Below, in pieces: positions 1 through 13,112 of a DNA stretch of 64,000 nucleotides. Position numbers and translations under genes: made by a program. The DNA lies in the NCBI GenBank assembly GCA_900239685.1, contig OENT01000183.1:104739-168738 (forward strand), written 5' to 3'. The notes below the pieces were generated by a model. That model was not told the DNA's origin, searched no databases, and was given only the letters and a program-made list of their open reading frames with translations. The DNA comes from Rotaria macrura. Its lineage: Eukaryota; Rotifera; Eurotatoria; Philodinida; Philodinidae. The stretch's first letter is position 1. Each line of letters starts with the position of its first letter.

Positions 1-152
1 TTGGTCTTTGGCAGAAATGTACTTTTTCCAAAAATTCAAATGATTTTCAATGTGAAGCATGGAATAAAAATACGCCAAGTACGAGTACTTTTCTTTTTTA
101 AACAGAAAACTTTTTTTAATTCTTACTTATTGCTTTTCTATGTAAAAAATAG

Positions 153-2619
153 GTTTTGTTCGTGTAGCACAAGTACTTATAACATGTGGCTTATCATTAG
201 AATGTCTGGCGTTTTTATCTGCTATGATTGGTTTTATGTCTAGAAGGTCATTTGTTACTACTGTACTAATTTCAGCATTACTCGCATTTTTAAGTTGTAA
301 GTAAAATTTATAAAAAGAAACGTTCTAGTGTGAATTTAATCAATAGATATATAATTGACTTAAAAACATATGAATGGAAGTTCGAAAAAATAAATTCGAA
401 ACTATTATTTACTCTGTAATTCCAGCATTTGAAATGAAAGTCTCTAGATCGATAGAAATATGGCATGAGAGTCGACCGATTTCCATAGAAATCTATGGAA
501 TAGGCAATAGTCAGATCCTCTCTGTTCTAGTCTTATCTGATTTTTATAATCAATTCATCAATAGTTGTATTTAGATATAGCAGACACAATTGTTTCTACG
601 AATGGAGAATGCTCTCGTCTTTTCACAGCTTAGTAGTTGACGCTGCTATCTATCTGCAAACTTCATTATTCAGGCTCTTTGCAGGAGTAATTAGTACTGA
701 CTGTAGTTCTCATAACAAGACCTATTCGATACAGAATTCAGAAATTAATCAGCTGGAGTTTTTCGGTATACACTGACTAATTTTAATAGAGCTACTGAAT
801 ATGAGACAGTAGAGTGTATAGAACGAGTACTTTAAATCAAAATATTTCTTAGTGACTTAGTTATTCATAGTGATTGGCAAGACCTAGTCAGCCAGATTCT
901 AGCATGCCGAACTCATATTTACTGAAAAAAATGAAAACTATTTTCAAAACCGTCTATTAGTAGCATTTTTCTTCTGGTTTATATAGCGAGTAGTATAAAG
1001 AAAATCTTGCATAGTAATTTCTTTTATCGAGAAAGAAAAACTTCTAGTAACTTTCTAATAGACTATTCATTTAGTTGTTTTGGTTTTTTCTTTCATTTTA
1101 GTTATCTTTATAACCATTGGTGTCACTGTATTTGCAACAGACTCAGTTGCTCACGTGGATCGCTTACGGATAACTCGAAATGAACATCCACGTCGTTGGG
1201 CTATGTGGTTATTCATTCCTAATCTTGTTCTATCATTTCTTGCTTCGATTTGTTTTATTCTTGCATCGATATTTCATTGGTGTGATTATAAAACTATGCA
1301 TGCAACAGGTATTCTAAGTCATGCAGTTGATAAATATGGTGGGAGTGTTTTTAAAGCACCGTCCGATAGGTATTTAAGAAAAAGGATTGAAAACTACTGT
1401 ATTAGCAAAGAAATATCTTCGAATTTCTTTTTAGTACAAACATAACATCAGGCACCAAAAAACAACAGCATGCACCTGGTCAAGATTATCCGAATACGTG
1501 TTACCAAATTAATGGTTCAAATAATACTCAAAATCCATTAGGTTATCAGTCACCACCAAGTTATGGTGTGCCATTGCATCAACATGGAAATCTTACTACA
1601 CATAATCCAGCATTATTTGGATATTCAAGACCAGCAAGTCCAACTGGTAATCCAATGTGCCCTCATTCGAGTGTAAGCTGAAATTCGCTTGACGAACAAA
1701 TGTTATCTTTTTAATAATATATATATATATATATAATCATTATTTTTTAGCTTGACCCTTATCATCATCGACATTTTATGACCGAGGTAAATAATCGATT
1801 TTAATAAATAACGTATGTATCGTAAAAGAAAAAATCATTCATTTTTAGAATTCTGAAATGGAAGAATCATCTCGTATGAGTTCACGTCGTCATTCTCGTT
1901 CATGTCGTCATTCAAGTCATCGTTCAAGATCACGTAGTCCACGTGAAAGTTCAGTAGGCGGAAATAATGCTCAAGACAATAATAATAATAATGCAAAACA
2001 ACCTCAATTTATTCCAATACCTGTTCCTTATTATCAACCACCACCAATTCAGCCCATATCAGCACCAACGACAACGCAAATGCTTCACCCAACAGCAAAT
2101 AGCAATAACAATAACATTCAACCGATGTCATACATGATTCAACAGCCTAAACAACAATTTATCGAAGAAATCAATCCACAAACCGTAAGATCATTATACT
2201 TCTTGTTTTGCTTTACATAGGATTTGAAAGAAGTCATCGTATTGATCTAGGGAAAACCGACTAATATGTTAACATATTGTTCTGAGCAGCCGTCACTATT
2301 AGTTTCAAATCCAACTCAACCTGTTTATACGATAGCCTATCGTGCCAATAGTGGTGGTAGCGTACTAGCTTCGAATATCTTAACTGGACCAGCAGCAACT
2401 ACTTATGTTACGGCAACACGAGATCAAATTACTGAAGTTAACCCAACGAAAAATGATTCGGATAATGAAGAAAAAAGTTGTCAAAGTAATTCAAGACAGC
2501 GTACTTTGAAAAAGGTTTCTATAATAAATTAATCGAAGAATTCAGAATTCTCGTTCACTTATTAATTTACATTGTTCTAGATAAAACCCAATGAAGCTTG
2601 GACTTGGCGAAAATTGTAA
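153..2619 (+). CDS. Claudin/PMP22-like tetraspan membrane protein, 5' partial
   Basis: Seven exons join in phase: 153-296, 1102-1308, 1452-1672, 1751-1786, 1849-2184, 2290-2514 and 2581-2619 (stop TAA 2617-2619). The start lies before the window. The first two exons encode three hydrophobic segments (for example VLITCGLSLECLAFLSAMIG and WLFIPNLVLSFLASICFILA) separated by a short loop with VDRLRITRNEHPRR, the topology of the last three helices of a claudin/PMP22/calcium-channel-gamma type tetraspan protein. The later exons encode a long cytoplasmic tail: Gln/Pro/His-rich, then Ser/Arg-rich (RRHSRSCRHSSHRSRSRSPR), then Asn/Pro-rich, ending NEAWTWRKL. Such proteins work in cell junctions or as channel partners, but the exact subfamily cannot be told without the first extracellular loop. 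An AATAAA lies at 2644-2649. Confidence 0.65.
297..1101 (+). other. Long intron of the tetraspan gene
   Basis: The donor GT is at 297 and the acceptor AG at 1100-1101, and the flanking exons join in phase (T plus TT). A 66-codon open stretch at 374-574 lies inside it, but it has no recognisable domain and I regard it as chance. I see no other feature in the intron. Confidence 0.6.
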
Positions 2620-3491
2620 TAGATTTTTATATATTTATTCAGCAATAAAACGAAATTTATTAGTGGCATCTCGAATAATTTCGTGTTTTTCTTCTGCTTT
2701 TTACGGCTAGTCCTAATAAAAAAGATTTAACCGCTAGTAATGTTGTTATGCTGTTTTTAATTTGAATAGTTTTTCATTTTGTGTTTTTTTTCTTTGTATG
2801 TTCTTTTCTTAATGTGAATTTTTTGTTTTTTTTATTTGTCGTGCTGAAGAAATTATATCTTCTCGCAGTTGTTCCGAAATTTTTCTCCCTTGACTTCTTC
2901 TTCATTTATTTCTTGTTCTCTCTCTTTTGCTTCTTCTTCTTCTTCTTCTTCGTTGCAACGTATTGCAGAATAGATAAATATATACATACATACAACGGAA
3001 TAATATTGCACTTAAGTCTATTCTCCGTACTGATAAACGCACAGTGATGATCATTAACCTCATTTGCTATGAGTAATGATGCAACAGACAAACAAGAGTT
3101 CTGTTTTCTTGTGATACGCATTCGTTTTCTTATTTGATTGGACCAGCCAAAATAATAAATTGGCATTGCCAGAAAGAAGAAGAAAAAAGGAAGAAAGGAT
3201 AGAAGAAGAACATTTGTTCCTGTAATGTTTTTTCCTTCCTTGCTCTATATGGACAACTCAATGGCATATGTATTCATTTTTTTTTCCCTTGGTGCGTCCA
3301 AATCATAGAATACTTCTAGTTATTTTATTACAACCTTTGGACCAGTACAAATATACGAGTTGATATTCGGTGTTACATTCATACGCACACACGTATCTAT
3401 CTATCTATATATATACATATATATATATTTCGATAAAAAGATCGATATAGTCTGTTATCATAAACTGAATTGTTGTCGTCGAAAATTATTC
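2620..3491. other. Intergenic, low-complexity pyrimidine tract
   Basis: This holds the 3' flank of the tetraspan gene and the 5' flank of the LicD gene. 2765-2960 is very T-rich with a CTT run at about 2930-2955, and 3395-3432 has TATC/TA simple repeats. Open frames here only reflect base composition. No gene is seen. Confidence 0.5.
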
Positions 3492-5551
3492 ATGTTCAGT
3501 TATCCGGTTATGTTCACTCGTCTACTTATTAATAATCGTCGTCTTTGGATACCATGTACGATTCTTTTTTGTCTATGTGCTATTTCTATGGTTGTGCACC
3601 AATCAGACAGAAATGAAACATCATCATCTACACAACTGCTACCAGACTTTCCATTTTCGTCTTCGTCTTCGTCTTCGAATTCATTGACATATGATGAAGT
3701 TAAATTGTTAGTTGATCAATTATTTGATACGGAAATTTCACTAGTTAATGTACAATCAATATGGAATAGACTGTTTGAAATTTGGCGACAAATATTAACA
3801 AAATTCGTTCATGATGCATGTGAATCATGTCATCCAAACGACTCGTATTGTTATGAATCCATTGATATAAATCGTTATATTTATTATATAAATGAATCAT
3901 TTTATCCATCAAATGAAAGTAAACGTCCTGTTGGTATGGGTATTTATTATTATTTTGATTTAAAAAATTTACATTCAGTTAATAACTCCATATTACCAAC
4001 AGATGTTTCACATTGTGATTATTTTCATATGATACAATTAATGATAAATGTTCAAGTTATATTACATCAATCACAAATTAAATATTTTCTTACCAAAGGT
4101 ACATTGATTGGTGTACTTCGCCATCATGATGTTATACCATGGGATACTGATATTGATCTATTTATTCCTTCATCGGCAACAGAAAAAGTACTTAGATCAT
4201 TTCGTCAATTAGAGATATTACCAAATAAAGCTTCAATAAAAATAACAAAAACCACAATTAATGGTACGACAAAATCATCATCATCATCAACAACAGCCAC
4301 TACTACTACTACTACGACGACGACGACGACGACGACGACTACGGAAAGCAGTGCAACACGAGTAGATAAAGAGTAAATTATTCTTCTTATATTGAACATA
4401 GGATTGTCCATAGCTATTCAATGGTCAAAGATGGCATGTTATTCTTGGAGTACAAGTTGTCATTTTAGGAATCATAGAAATCATGATGTAAGAGACGTTG
4501 AGAAATCGGCGATATAAAGATTTGCGATGCGTGTCCCGTAAAAAGAAAACTTTTGATTTGCAAGGGAATATCATATATGATCCAACGACTTGACAATGTT
4601 GCAACCCTTTCCAATAGATTATTGTCTAGTTCTAAGCGAAATATCTAAATAATCATAGGAATCCCAAGTCAATCAAATGAGAAATCAATGAAAAAGTATT
4701 ATAACTGAATAAAAATCCAAACAGTATTGTTGAACGATCGTTTCAGTTATCATAGATACAACTCGTGTGAAAGACATCATCATAGAAAGAATACAGTCGA
4801 ACTTATTCGAATCTCTTCTATCGGACTATTTCATTTCAATAAAAAAAATCCTCGAGTTTCTATGCAAATCTACTATTAAGATTAAAGCGATTGAAAGAAA
4901 AAATTTCAGCCATCGTCGAACGTGAAATTATTTTCATCATCATTCATTTTTTCTAACTTTATATTTTAATTCAGTATCTGATACGTCTTTTTTTTTAGTC
5001 GACCATCATTTCAAAATGATTTAGTTGTTTACCGTTTTAAAAATATTCATAGAGTAACATCCTATAAAATATTTTCTATTCGGTCACCAATTGTTAATCG
5101 AACTAATTATCGTTGGCCTAAAATTGATATATTTCCATATGAAGAAAACTCAACTCATATCTATGCATTTCCAAAACATCAACATAATCTTGGCACAATG
5201 AACTATTTAGCTAAAATTGATCTTGAACCGATCTATTTACGTATATTAGGTCCACTACTTGTACCTAGTCCACATAATCTTCGTTTATCACTAAAAGCTA
5301 TGATTAAATTAGGTCGTTCGAATGTATTTTATGCTTGCGAAGGTAATACATTTTTACATCGTTATAATCGTGGATCAGCAGAAACTTGGCGTGTACCATG
5401 TAAAGAATTGCATAGAACATATCCATTTGTTAAAAATGAACGCAATATTACGAATAGATTATGTTCCGAAGAACTTAAATTTCCTCAATTAAATCAAAGT
5501 TTAAGTTTATATAAATATCGATGTGACGAAGATCTACAAAGGACATTATAG
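3492..5551 (+). CDS. LicD/fukutin-like family protein, type II membrane
   Basis: Two exons, 3492-4372 and 4999-5551 (intron 4373-4998, GTAAAT...TTTAG, phase 2), give 477 residues. I chose the ATG at 3492 because the protein then starts with a short basic segment and one hydrophobic anchor (IPCTILFCLCAISMVV), typical of a type II Golgi enzyme; the frame is open further upstream but low in complexity. The LicD signature is clear: YFLTKGTLIGVLRHHDVIPW followed by DTDIDLF, whose aspartates match the metal-binding DxD of this nucleotidyltransferase-fold family. Family members move phosphocholine or ribitol-phosphate type groups onto glycans (LicD, fukutin, FKRP); the substrate here is unknown. A Ser/Thr-rich insert with a long unbroken Thr run (ACT/ACG codons, about 4295-4340) sits just before the intron and splits the domain. 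AATAAA signals follow at about 5758-5768. Confidence 0.7.
4295..4340 (+). repeat. ACT/ACG trinucleotide repeat coding for threonine
   Basis: A run of ACT codons passes into ACG codons inside exon 1 of the LicD-like gene, preceded by a TCA run at about 4275-4290. It encodes an uninterrupted threonine tract and is likely to vary in length between copies. Confidence 0.85.
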
Positions 5552-6470
5552 GAGTATTTTTTTTGTTATGTGCTGCTTTTCATATTGATATTGCTCAAAT
5601 TTTATATTCAACAATACATTTTAGTGAACGAAACAGAGATCTTCAGAGAGAAGGCAAGTAGTACAAAAACCGTGTACGACTAAGAACAGTGTATAGTTGT
5701 TCTAAGAATTGCTTCGATATTAACTATGGAAAGATCAATGACTATTCACAAAAAAAAAATAAAATAAATCTATATTTTTTCTATGATCGACTATGAAATA
5801 TGTTGCTTGAGTCGATAAGTTCAATTCATTGAAATCTGATTGTTTTCTTCTGTATATTGGCATAGACTTTACGTGTTACCGACCGATAACGTTAATTAAT
5901 TGAGATCGAGAGTAATTGTAAGGCAATTCATTACAATAACAATATGATTGATTCATATCAACAAATGTTGAAAGAACGATGATGATCAATCATCTCATAA
6001 TCGATATGATTTATTATCTATGAAATGTCAACTATTGTCAAATCTACAACATTTCGCCTTTTCTTTCATTGCAGGACATTTTGGTAACGTGCTTAGTCAT
6101 CGTCAATGTTTCACATAACATACGCTTTTTATTTGATCGTGCGTTTTTAGTTTTGAATTAGATATTACAAAGAAACAAAATGCTAATTCCGGTAGAACCA
6201 GAAATATTAATTAAGTTACGAATTATTCATTCATTTTCGAATAATTCCCAATTCTCGAAAAACTATCCATAATTCTTGATCGAAAAGTCTTTATATTTCT
6301 ATTTATCGTTATGCTTAGATAGTAGTTAGAAGAAGAATTATATTTCAGATCATTGCAAAAGAACATTTCGAGTAAGCACCTCAATCAAATAATTATGTTG
6401 AGATTTCTACAGATGTTTACAACTAAACATAATCAGTTGTGAAATAAAAATTATCAATAATTAATTATCA

Positions 6471-6506
6471 CAGACATGTTTAGCCCTTCAAAAGAAAACA
6501 TGTCTG
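6471..6506. repeat. Perfect 11-bp inverted repeat (hairpin)
   Basis: CAGACATGTTT at 6471-6481 is perfectly complementary to AAACATGTCTG at 6496-6506 with a 14-base loop. It lies in non-coding DNA about 900 bp after the LicD-like gene. No function is evident. Confidence 0.6.
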
Positions 6507-7279
6507 CACTGATGCTGTACTATAAATCACATCATCTAAATCCCTGTTGTCTAAGAAATACTACTCGTCTATCTATCATAATCAAATTTCACACAATCAT
6601 CTAAATTAGTTTTAATTCAAATAATTTGGTTTCAAACAAGTGTTTAGAGTGATTATCATGAACTAAAATATATAAAAATGTGTTGTCTCAAATTTGAAAA
6701 GATAATAATGCCGAAATTTTATTCATTGAATGAATTTATTACTGTTACTGATTCTTATTTTGAATTCAAATAAATCAGTTGACGCTTATGTATTGTACAT
6801 AAAGGTTTTCATATTATACTTACCAATAAATTACTAAATGGTAAGAAATTTCTTGCAACAACAAAAAACAGTCAATCATCATTCTGACAATTGATTTTTT
6901 TTAACTCGGATATCATATTCATACCATATTATTACTTATTTTCGTCAATGTTCTTCGAGGCATTGTTGGATAAATTTTCATCTTATACGATTTTATTGAA
7001 AGATATTTAGTCATAATTCAGCATGTTGCTATTAGCGAATTGAAGCAGACAGTTGTGATACCATTAAAACTCGATAGTCACATATTTTCACAAGCATGAT
7101 GAACTTCCACGATTATCTCTTGTGCAATCTTCAATTTGTCTGACACATTACTACAATACTGTTTTTGAAAAAGTGTCGAGAATCATCTCTAACATTCTGT
7201 ATCTGATGTCTTCACGACAAATTTGACTTCCTTTTTCCCTTTTACGACGACACATTAGGAAACTGCAAAAGTCCCTGTC

Positions 7280-7910
7280 CCGGTCCCGCGGGATCAGAAT
7301 TGGGATCAAAAATTTGGATTCTTACGAGACCGGCACCAATAGTTTATCAAGATGGTTCTGTTGTCACCTTTTATGAAAAAAATTTGAAAATTTAGGCTTA
7401 GTCTAGCGAAAAATAGCTTGCGTTTAAGGAAACTGTTGAAAAAACCCCAGCTGGGTTCAAATGTGAAACACAATGTAACTATTATTGCTAATTACAATAG
7501 AAGAAGTTCGTCTACAATTATGATGGGCTACTAAACTTTGGTCGAAATTTTTACTTTCGATCAAAGTTGGGTGCCCCATTATAATACTCCATTGACGTAC
7601 GATTTTGATCGTATAACGATAACGTCACTCACCATCTTTATTTGAGTAAGGAGATCGGATCTGTGACGTCTCTGGAGGCTGTCTTTCATGGTTTGTGATA
7701 CAGGAGGGGGTAAAGAACGTCGGTAACGATTTATGGGAGAAAAGGGTTGGGTCAGAAATTTCTACCCTGAACACTTCAACTCTTCTTTCACATTGTGTGT
7801 CACAAAATTAAAATCAGAAGCTATAGATAATTTCAACCAGAACAAGGATCACGATCGAAACCCGAAAAATAGTTTTAACAGAACCCGCACCAACACCAAA
7901 AAAAGTTGAT
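7280..7910. repeat. Unusual GC-richer block, possible old repeat
   Basis: The block starts with a run of CCCTGTCCCGGTCCCGCGGG (containing the palindrome TCCCGCGGGA) and ends near a stretch of AACCCGCACCAACACC. Its composition differs from the AT-rich surroundings. I could not find clear terminal repeats or an encoded protein, so a decayed transposon is only a guess. Confidence 0.25.
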
Positions 7911-10039
7911 CCACACTTCCCTACGACAGATGCCTCAAATTTAGCGTTAATAAAGCATTATTTATTCTAATGTCTATACCTACAGAGATTTATCAGAAAT
8001 TACACAAAACAAAACTGTCAATGATATACTAACATGCTATAAAATAAAATCAATCAAACCATCTGACGTGAGTTGTATAATAGATATTCGTGCTTCAGCT
8101 CCGTGTGCATTTTTGGGACACTGCGTAGATAGTTGATTATAGGGATAAATAAACCTTATCTATGATCAATATGTAGTGTGTTCACTTCGATGAAGTTTTA
8201 ATTGCTCTGCCATTCTCATCGAGTCAATTCAAGTTATATACACTGAAGCTGCTAAACTTGATACCATCGATCTAAATGTTTAAGAACGTTTTCTTTAAAA
8301 CGATATTGTCAAATCAGAATGAATTCAAATGATCATCTCATCCAAAAAGCATCATTTCTCATTAGCCATATTGAACATAAACGAGTACCTTTCCATGTAG
8401 GATGAACATGAGAGAATTTATTTAGAACACAACGTTTACTGTTTGATTTAGTAAGATGTTTAATCGACAACATATTCGAATAAGACAAATTATTGTTCAA
8501 GATATTTCGAATGTAGAAATAATTATTTTTATTCTGCTGAATGAATCAACTGTAATTTCAATCATCTATAAATAAACTTTAGTTCGTGAAAAATATAAAC
8601 ATGAAAACCTTTGCATATATCTAATAATGAAGTAAAACAATCATTCATATGAAATCTTTCGTTTTTGAATCCATATACATATAGAAGCATGACAAATTTT
8701 TCTACTCTAAACACAGAACTGACTTTCTCAAGTTGTTCAGAGTTGTTAATGAAACAAGCAATAGTATAATTTGTATCTCTAGATCTAAAAGAAACAAATA
8801 GCAAGTAGATATAAATGTAAAAATTAAATCGAAATTAACACATGCCCATAAGACAATAAAAAAGTATGCTAGAAAAGAGCTCCACGGCAAAATAGCGTAC
8901 GATGAATTCAGATTCTGTCATAATATGATTTCGATATTATGCTCTATTGTGCAAAACATGAGTCGTCGGTTGTTTACAATAATAATAGGTATTGAACATG
9001 ACACAGTTACAACCTGTATAACTTCAATTTTTGCATCGTCAATATGTTAGTTTGAATATAAATAATATCTCACGAATTTCTTCATATTTTCGTTTGGTTC
9101 ATTCCGAAAACCATACAAATATCTACGTATAAAGTAAAAAGGATATTTACTTACGTTAGTTCGTTATGTGTTACGGACGAGTCGTCATGTTTTATTGAAT
9201 CGACAAAATTTCATCACAACTTAATCGATGAATGTTTTTTCATGTTTAAAATATTTTCATGTATAGAATTTAATTAACACAAAAACATGAGTATATCATC
9301 GAAAACTTCTTCGATGTAATAATTATTAACGAGCATTTCTAATGTACACATAGGTTTATTTCTTCATGACAAATTTTTCGCTTAATTTGACAATTTAACT
9401 TTGAAGACAAAACTAAGAGATTATTTGAAATATGCGTAGAATATTTTACCCATAGAATAGAAGATCTTTTAATAAATTATATTTTATCATCCGAGTGGCA
9501 ATCACAAGTGAAAAAAATATTTTCACGAAGAACAACAAGATAAAATTTCGCATCCATTCGACGTGGAAAAATTGTTCGAGCTGATCGGCTCTTATCATGA
9601 TTCTTAATTGCATCGCATGTAAATTAAATAAATTTCTTTCTTTGTATTCTGTATCTTTGTTGATTACATAAGATCAAAGCTTTCAAAAATAAACATAAAC
9701 CTTGACAAATGCAAAGAATGAAGTGATGCTTGGCAATTACTGGCACTCTGCAGCTGTTCTCAAAATCAATTACATTGACTATTGCCAAGAATAATAGTAA
9801 GTTAGTCGATCACGTAGTTTTTTATTTCATTCATTTGTATCTTAAATAGCTCATGTGTTGTTAGAACATAAGTCCATCTTGTACTATATATTTAAAAAAA
9901 CACAAGCCAGATAAATTGCTATTAACGATTGACTGAACATAATTCCGTTGAATTCAAATGATGAAAGTAAAAATTATGAGAACGGTTAAATCTTATCGAA
10001 CTTTATGTTTCTAACGTGTACGTTATACCATAATTTAAA

Positions 10040-10452
10040 GAGATCGATTCTAGGCGTGGCACTTTAACTTTAAAGACACTTTGAGTAAAGTGTTAGAGTT
10101 AAAGTGAATTTTCTTTTTTATACTTATCACAATCCGGACTGGTTGATTGGTGTTCGCTAGACTCTCTGCAACCTACGAGACGTAAAAAAGATGTAAAAAT
10201 GAATTAGTTTCACGCTACTTTAAGCAACTTTAAGATTAACGTATAAAGTTACGTAAAGTCGTTTTAAATTTCTTTATTTTTCATATTTTCTGATGTCTTA
10301 TAAGTTACAAACGGTCTAGCGAGCATCAATCAATCAGCCTGGGCAGTGATATATACAAAAAAGAAAATTCCCTTTAACCTTTAACATTAAAGTAAATCAC
10401 TTTAAATTTAAATTTAAAGTAAAGTTAAAGTGCCAAAACCTAATCGATTCTC
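10040..10452. mobile_element. Foldback / MITE-like element with long inverted arms
   Basis: The left arm starts near GAGATCGATTCTAGGCG and runs into TGGCACTTTAACTTT; the right arm ends with the reverse complement of nearly the same sequence (AAAGTTAAAGTGCCA then TAATCGATTCTC). The complementarity continues inward: GAATTTTCTTTTTTATAC on the left pairs with the right arm near 10360-10380, and GGTTGATTGGTGTTCGCTAG pairs with the right arm near 10315-10340. The arms are roughly 180 bp each with a short centre near 10246 and carry mismatches. No open frame is present. This is the structure of a non-autonomous foldback/MITE element; transcribed, it would make a long hairpin. Confidence 0.65.
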
Positions 10453-12110
10453 ATGGTATCGAAAAAATTAAAAAAATAGAACATAAGTTCAATGTAAGTC
10501 GAACTGTAATCAATAAACGCTCAGTATTAACATTCTCAGAAGAAGGTCGCTTGTTTTCTTCTACATGCTGTTAATGATCCATGAAATATCAGAAGATATC
10601 TATCAATCGAATTCCACACGACTCTATCCATGTCCTAGCATATTATTAAATGATGATTACTGTCAATTCCTTAATATATAACAAGGGCAAGTCAATAAAT
10701 CAATATGCTCATCATAAGATCATGTAGAATAATAACTTTCTCAGTGAGTTATGTAAAAGTTAGTATTACTATTTTAAAATCTAAGACATTGATCGAATGA
10801 AATAGTTCCTTATCAACTATAGAAAGAAAGATATATAGATACGAGACTCAATAGAATGATACAATAAATATCACCTATTTTCAATCCATCGATGAATCTT
10901 TACTGATTATATCAGTATAATTATTCTATACTTCCTTCAAAACTGCAAAGATCAGTTATTATTTGTCATATTAATTTTATTTGATATAACTGTTTTTAAA
11001 ACTCATAGCATGAATAATTATAACAGTTCAGTTTGAGTGATATGAACTATTCAGTCTACTGTCTGTGCTTATTTCGATTCAGAATTTTGGTTTACGCAAA
11101 CAATATCGTATTTTTCGACCAAAGCCTTAGTACAAGTAATTACACATAATCCACATTACGTTATTATTGTTTTCTGATCGAAAATGTTAATCTAGAATAA
11201 TTTTCAGAAAACATCATTTCGTTCTTTTTTCTGTTCAATCGTTTTTTAATTTTAGATATTTACTAAAATTACGAATCTATGTTGCTTTGAAAAATATAAA
11301 TAAAAACATTTCTTACTATTCACTAGGTGATCAATGTTACTGAATAATTGAAGAACATGTGAATTTGTAACCATGCTATGAACATCTGCATGTCATGTTT
11401 CATTTCTTTTGGCATTTATAGCGAAACTATTCAGTTGAAACTTTTTCGATATAATATTTAACAGTACGCATTCATCTTCTTTAGAATCCCTTAGTATATG
11501 ATCACAGTTCTAAATTTAATGCCTAATTTATTTCAACTTCTTTTCTGAAATATAAACAACTCGATTGTGTTTCAAATTTCAAATTGATATTTAATTTTTC
11601 AAAAATATAAAACCATTTCTATACGAAACACGTGAAACAATATTATTGTTTATATACAGTATTGATGAGAGAATAAGTGATCTACTTAGTATGGTCTGTT
11701 GTCGATATCGTTGTATTTTGTATGATATGAGTATTATTGTTATTAAGATGAGGTCAGTGGCGATAAAAAAATATTTTCATAAATGCATAAACGTGAAATT
11801 ATGTACACCAATACACATATACAGTGTAGTCTACATACCGTATGATATATAACGAGTACTGATAAACTTTCTCCCTTGTTTATTTATTCTTTTTCTCTCG
11901 TTCCATGTATTGATGATGCAATAGTAAATATATCGAACAATCAATGAAACATCAATGATTATTTTTACTTTCGTTTCATGAAAGATAAAATCTTATTCAG
12001 ATTCAAAATAAAAAATTGCATTCTTCATTTTAAGTCAATTAAAAAAGTTTAAAAAAACAAACAAAAATCATATCAAATCATGCAGTCATATAAGAGAAAG
12101 AAAGAATCGT
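10453..12110. other. Intergenic region, no gene seen
   Basis: AT-rich sequence between the foldback element and the 3' end of PEX7. Only short chance frames are present (for example 11646-11852). I see no RNA gene or repeat of note. Confidence 0.5.
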
Positions 12111-13112
12111 CTACAATGAAAGAATTTCACACAGACGAACAACACGATCCCAAGCACCTGCAGCTAGTTTGTCTCGTTCAAAAAGATTCCAATCAAGTGC
12201 ATATATAAAATCTTTCGAAATACGTTCTGCATGTGTATTCATACTACTATTAGTTGGTGTTAAATTCCATAGGTTCACTTGTCCGTCATAGCCAGACGAT
12301 GCTAGACGATCTCGTCGATGTGGATCAAATTTAACACGACGAATGGCACCATTATGTCCTTCGAAAATTGCAACTGAATTAGTAATCATACGAATATCCC
12401 ATAGACGAAGACGATTATCACAAGCACCAGTTACTAATAAATGATCATCATATTTTGACCAATCTAAACAAAGAATTTCAGTTGGATGTGCACGAGGAGT
12501 AACAATGTTCGATGATTGTTTTATATCAAATAAACGTAATGAACAATCAGCCGAAACAGATGCTATCAGGCCCGATTGACGCGGATGCCATCGAGCTTCA
12601 TAAACAATTGATTCATGCCCCGTTAGTGTTGCTTGAACATTTGCTGAACTGAAAAGCAAAATTCTCATTGTACATTGCGAAATTATGATTGTTAAATTTT
12701 TCTACTTATTGAAATTCCATAATTTTATTGTTCCATCGGCAGATGCACTCAGTAATGCATCATTTGATCGACTTTCACTCCAATGAATACACCATACTTC
12801 ACGTTGATGTTCACGTAAAGATAATAATGGTAATGTTTGTGTACTATTTAATTGCCATAGAATTATTGAACCATCACCACTAGCTGCAATAATCAATGAT
12901 GGATCAGTTTCGACAAAACTCACATCAAACAATGCATCGGACCAATTGAAAACTAGTTGATCTTGATTGCTAAATAATTTAATCGTACTACGACCTCGAA
13001 TACCGAAATTTTCGCATGAAACAATAGCAAGTTGATTGATTACATGTGGTGAATATCGAAGACTATAACAAGCATCGGTTAAAGGTATTTGAGATGTTAT
13101 ACGGAAAGACAT
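12111..13112 (-). CDS. pex7: Peroxisomal targeting signal 2 receptor PEX7 (WD40)
   Basis: Two exons on the minus strand, 13112-12706 and 12648-12111, separated by a 57-bp intron (GTAGAA...TTTTCAG), give 314 residues, close to the usual PEX7 length of about 320. WD40 repeats run through the whole protein: repeat ends include GDGSIILWQ, ADGTIKLWN, ADCSLRLFDI, CDNRLRLWDI, YDGQVNLWNL and WDRVVRLCEI. The N-terminal part (YSPHVINQLAIVSCENFGIR) has the PEX7 arrangement, as do GHESIVYEARWHP and EGHNGAIRRVKFDPHRRDRL. PEX7 binds PTS2-bearing proteins in the cytosol and, with PEX5L/PEX13/PEX14-type partners, delivers them to the peroxisome matrix. A splice-acceptor-like TTTCCGCAG abuts the ATG directly. 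Confidence 0.85.

Larger units (their letters stand above)
5552..10039. other. Gene-poor intergenic region
   Basis: About 4.5 kb of AT-rich sequence with no coding pattern on either strand beyond short chance frames (such as 8562-8804 on the minus strand). It holds a perfect 11-bp inverted repeat at 6471-6506 and a relatively GC-rich block at about 7280-7910, listed separately. Nothing else is recognised. Confidence 0.5.

Noticed and set aside
374-574. 66-codon open frame in the first intron of the tetraspan gene
   Set aside because: The flanking exons splice across it in phase and the peptide has no domain or coding-like composition.
3360-3491. Upstream extension of the LicD-like protein
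   Set aside because: It is made of TATC/TA simple repeats (IYLYIYIYIY) and precedes a better start with a normal type II anchor.
4205-4411. Minus-strand frame with poly-Val/Asp
   Set aside because: It is the reverse complement of the threonine repeat in the LicD-like exon.
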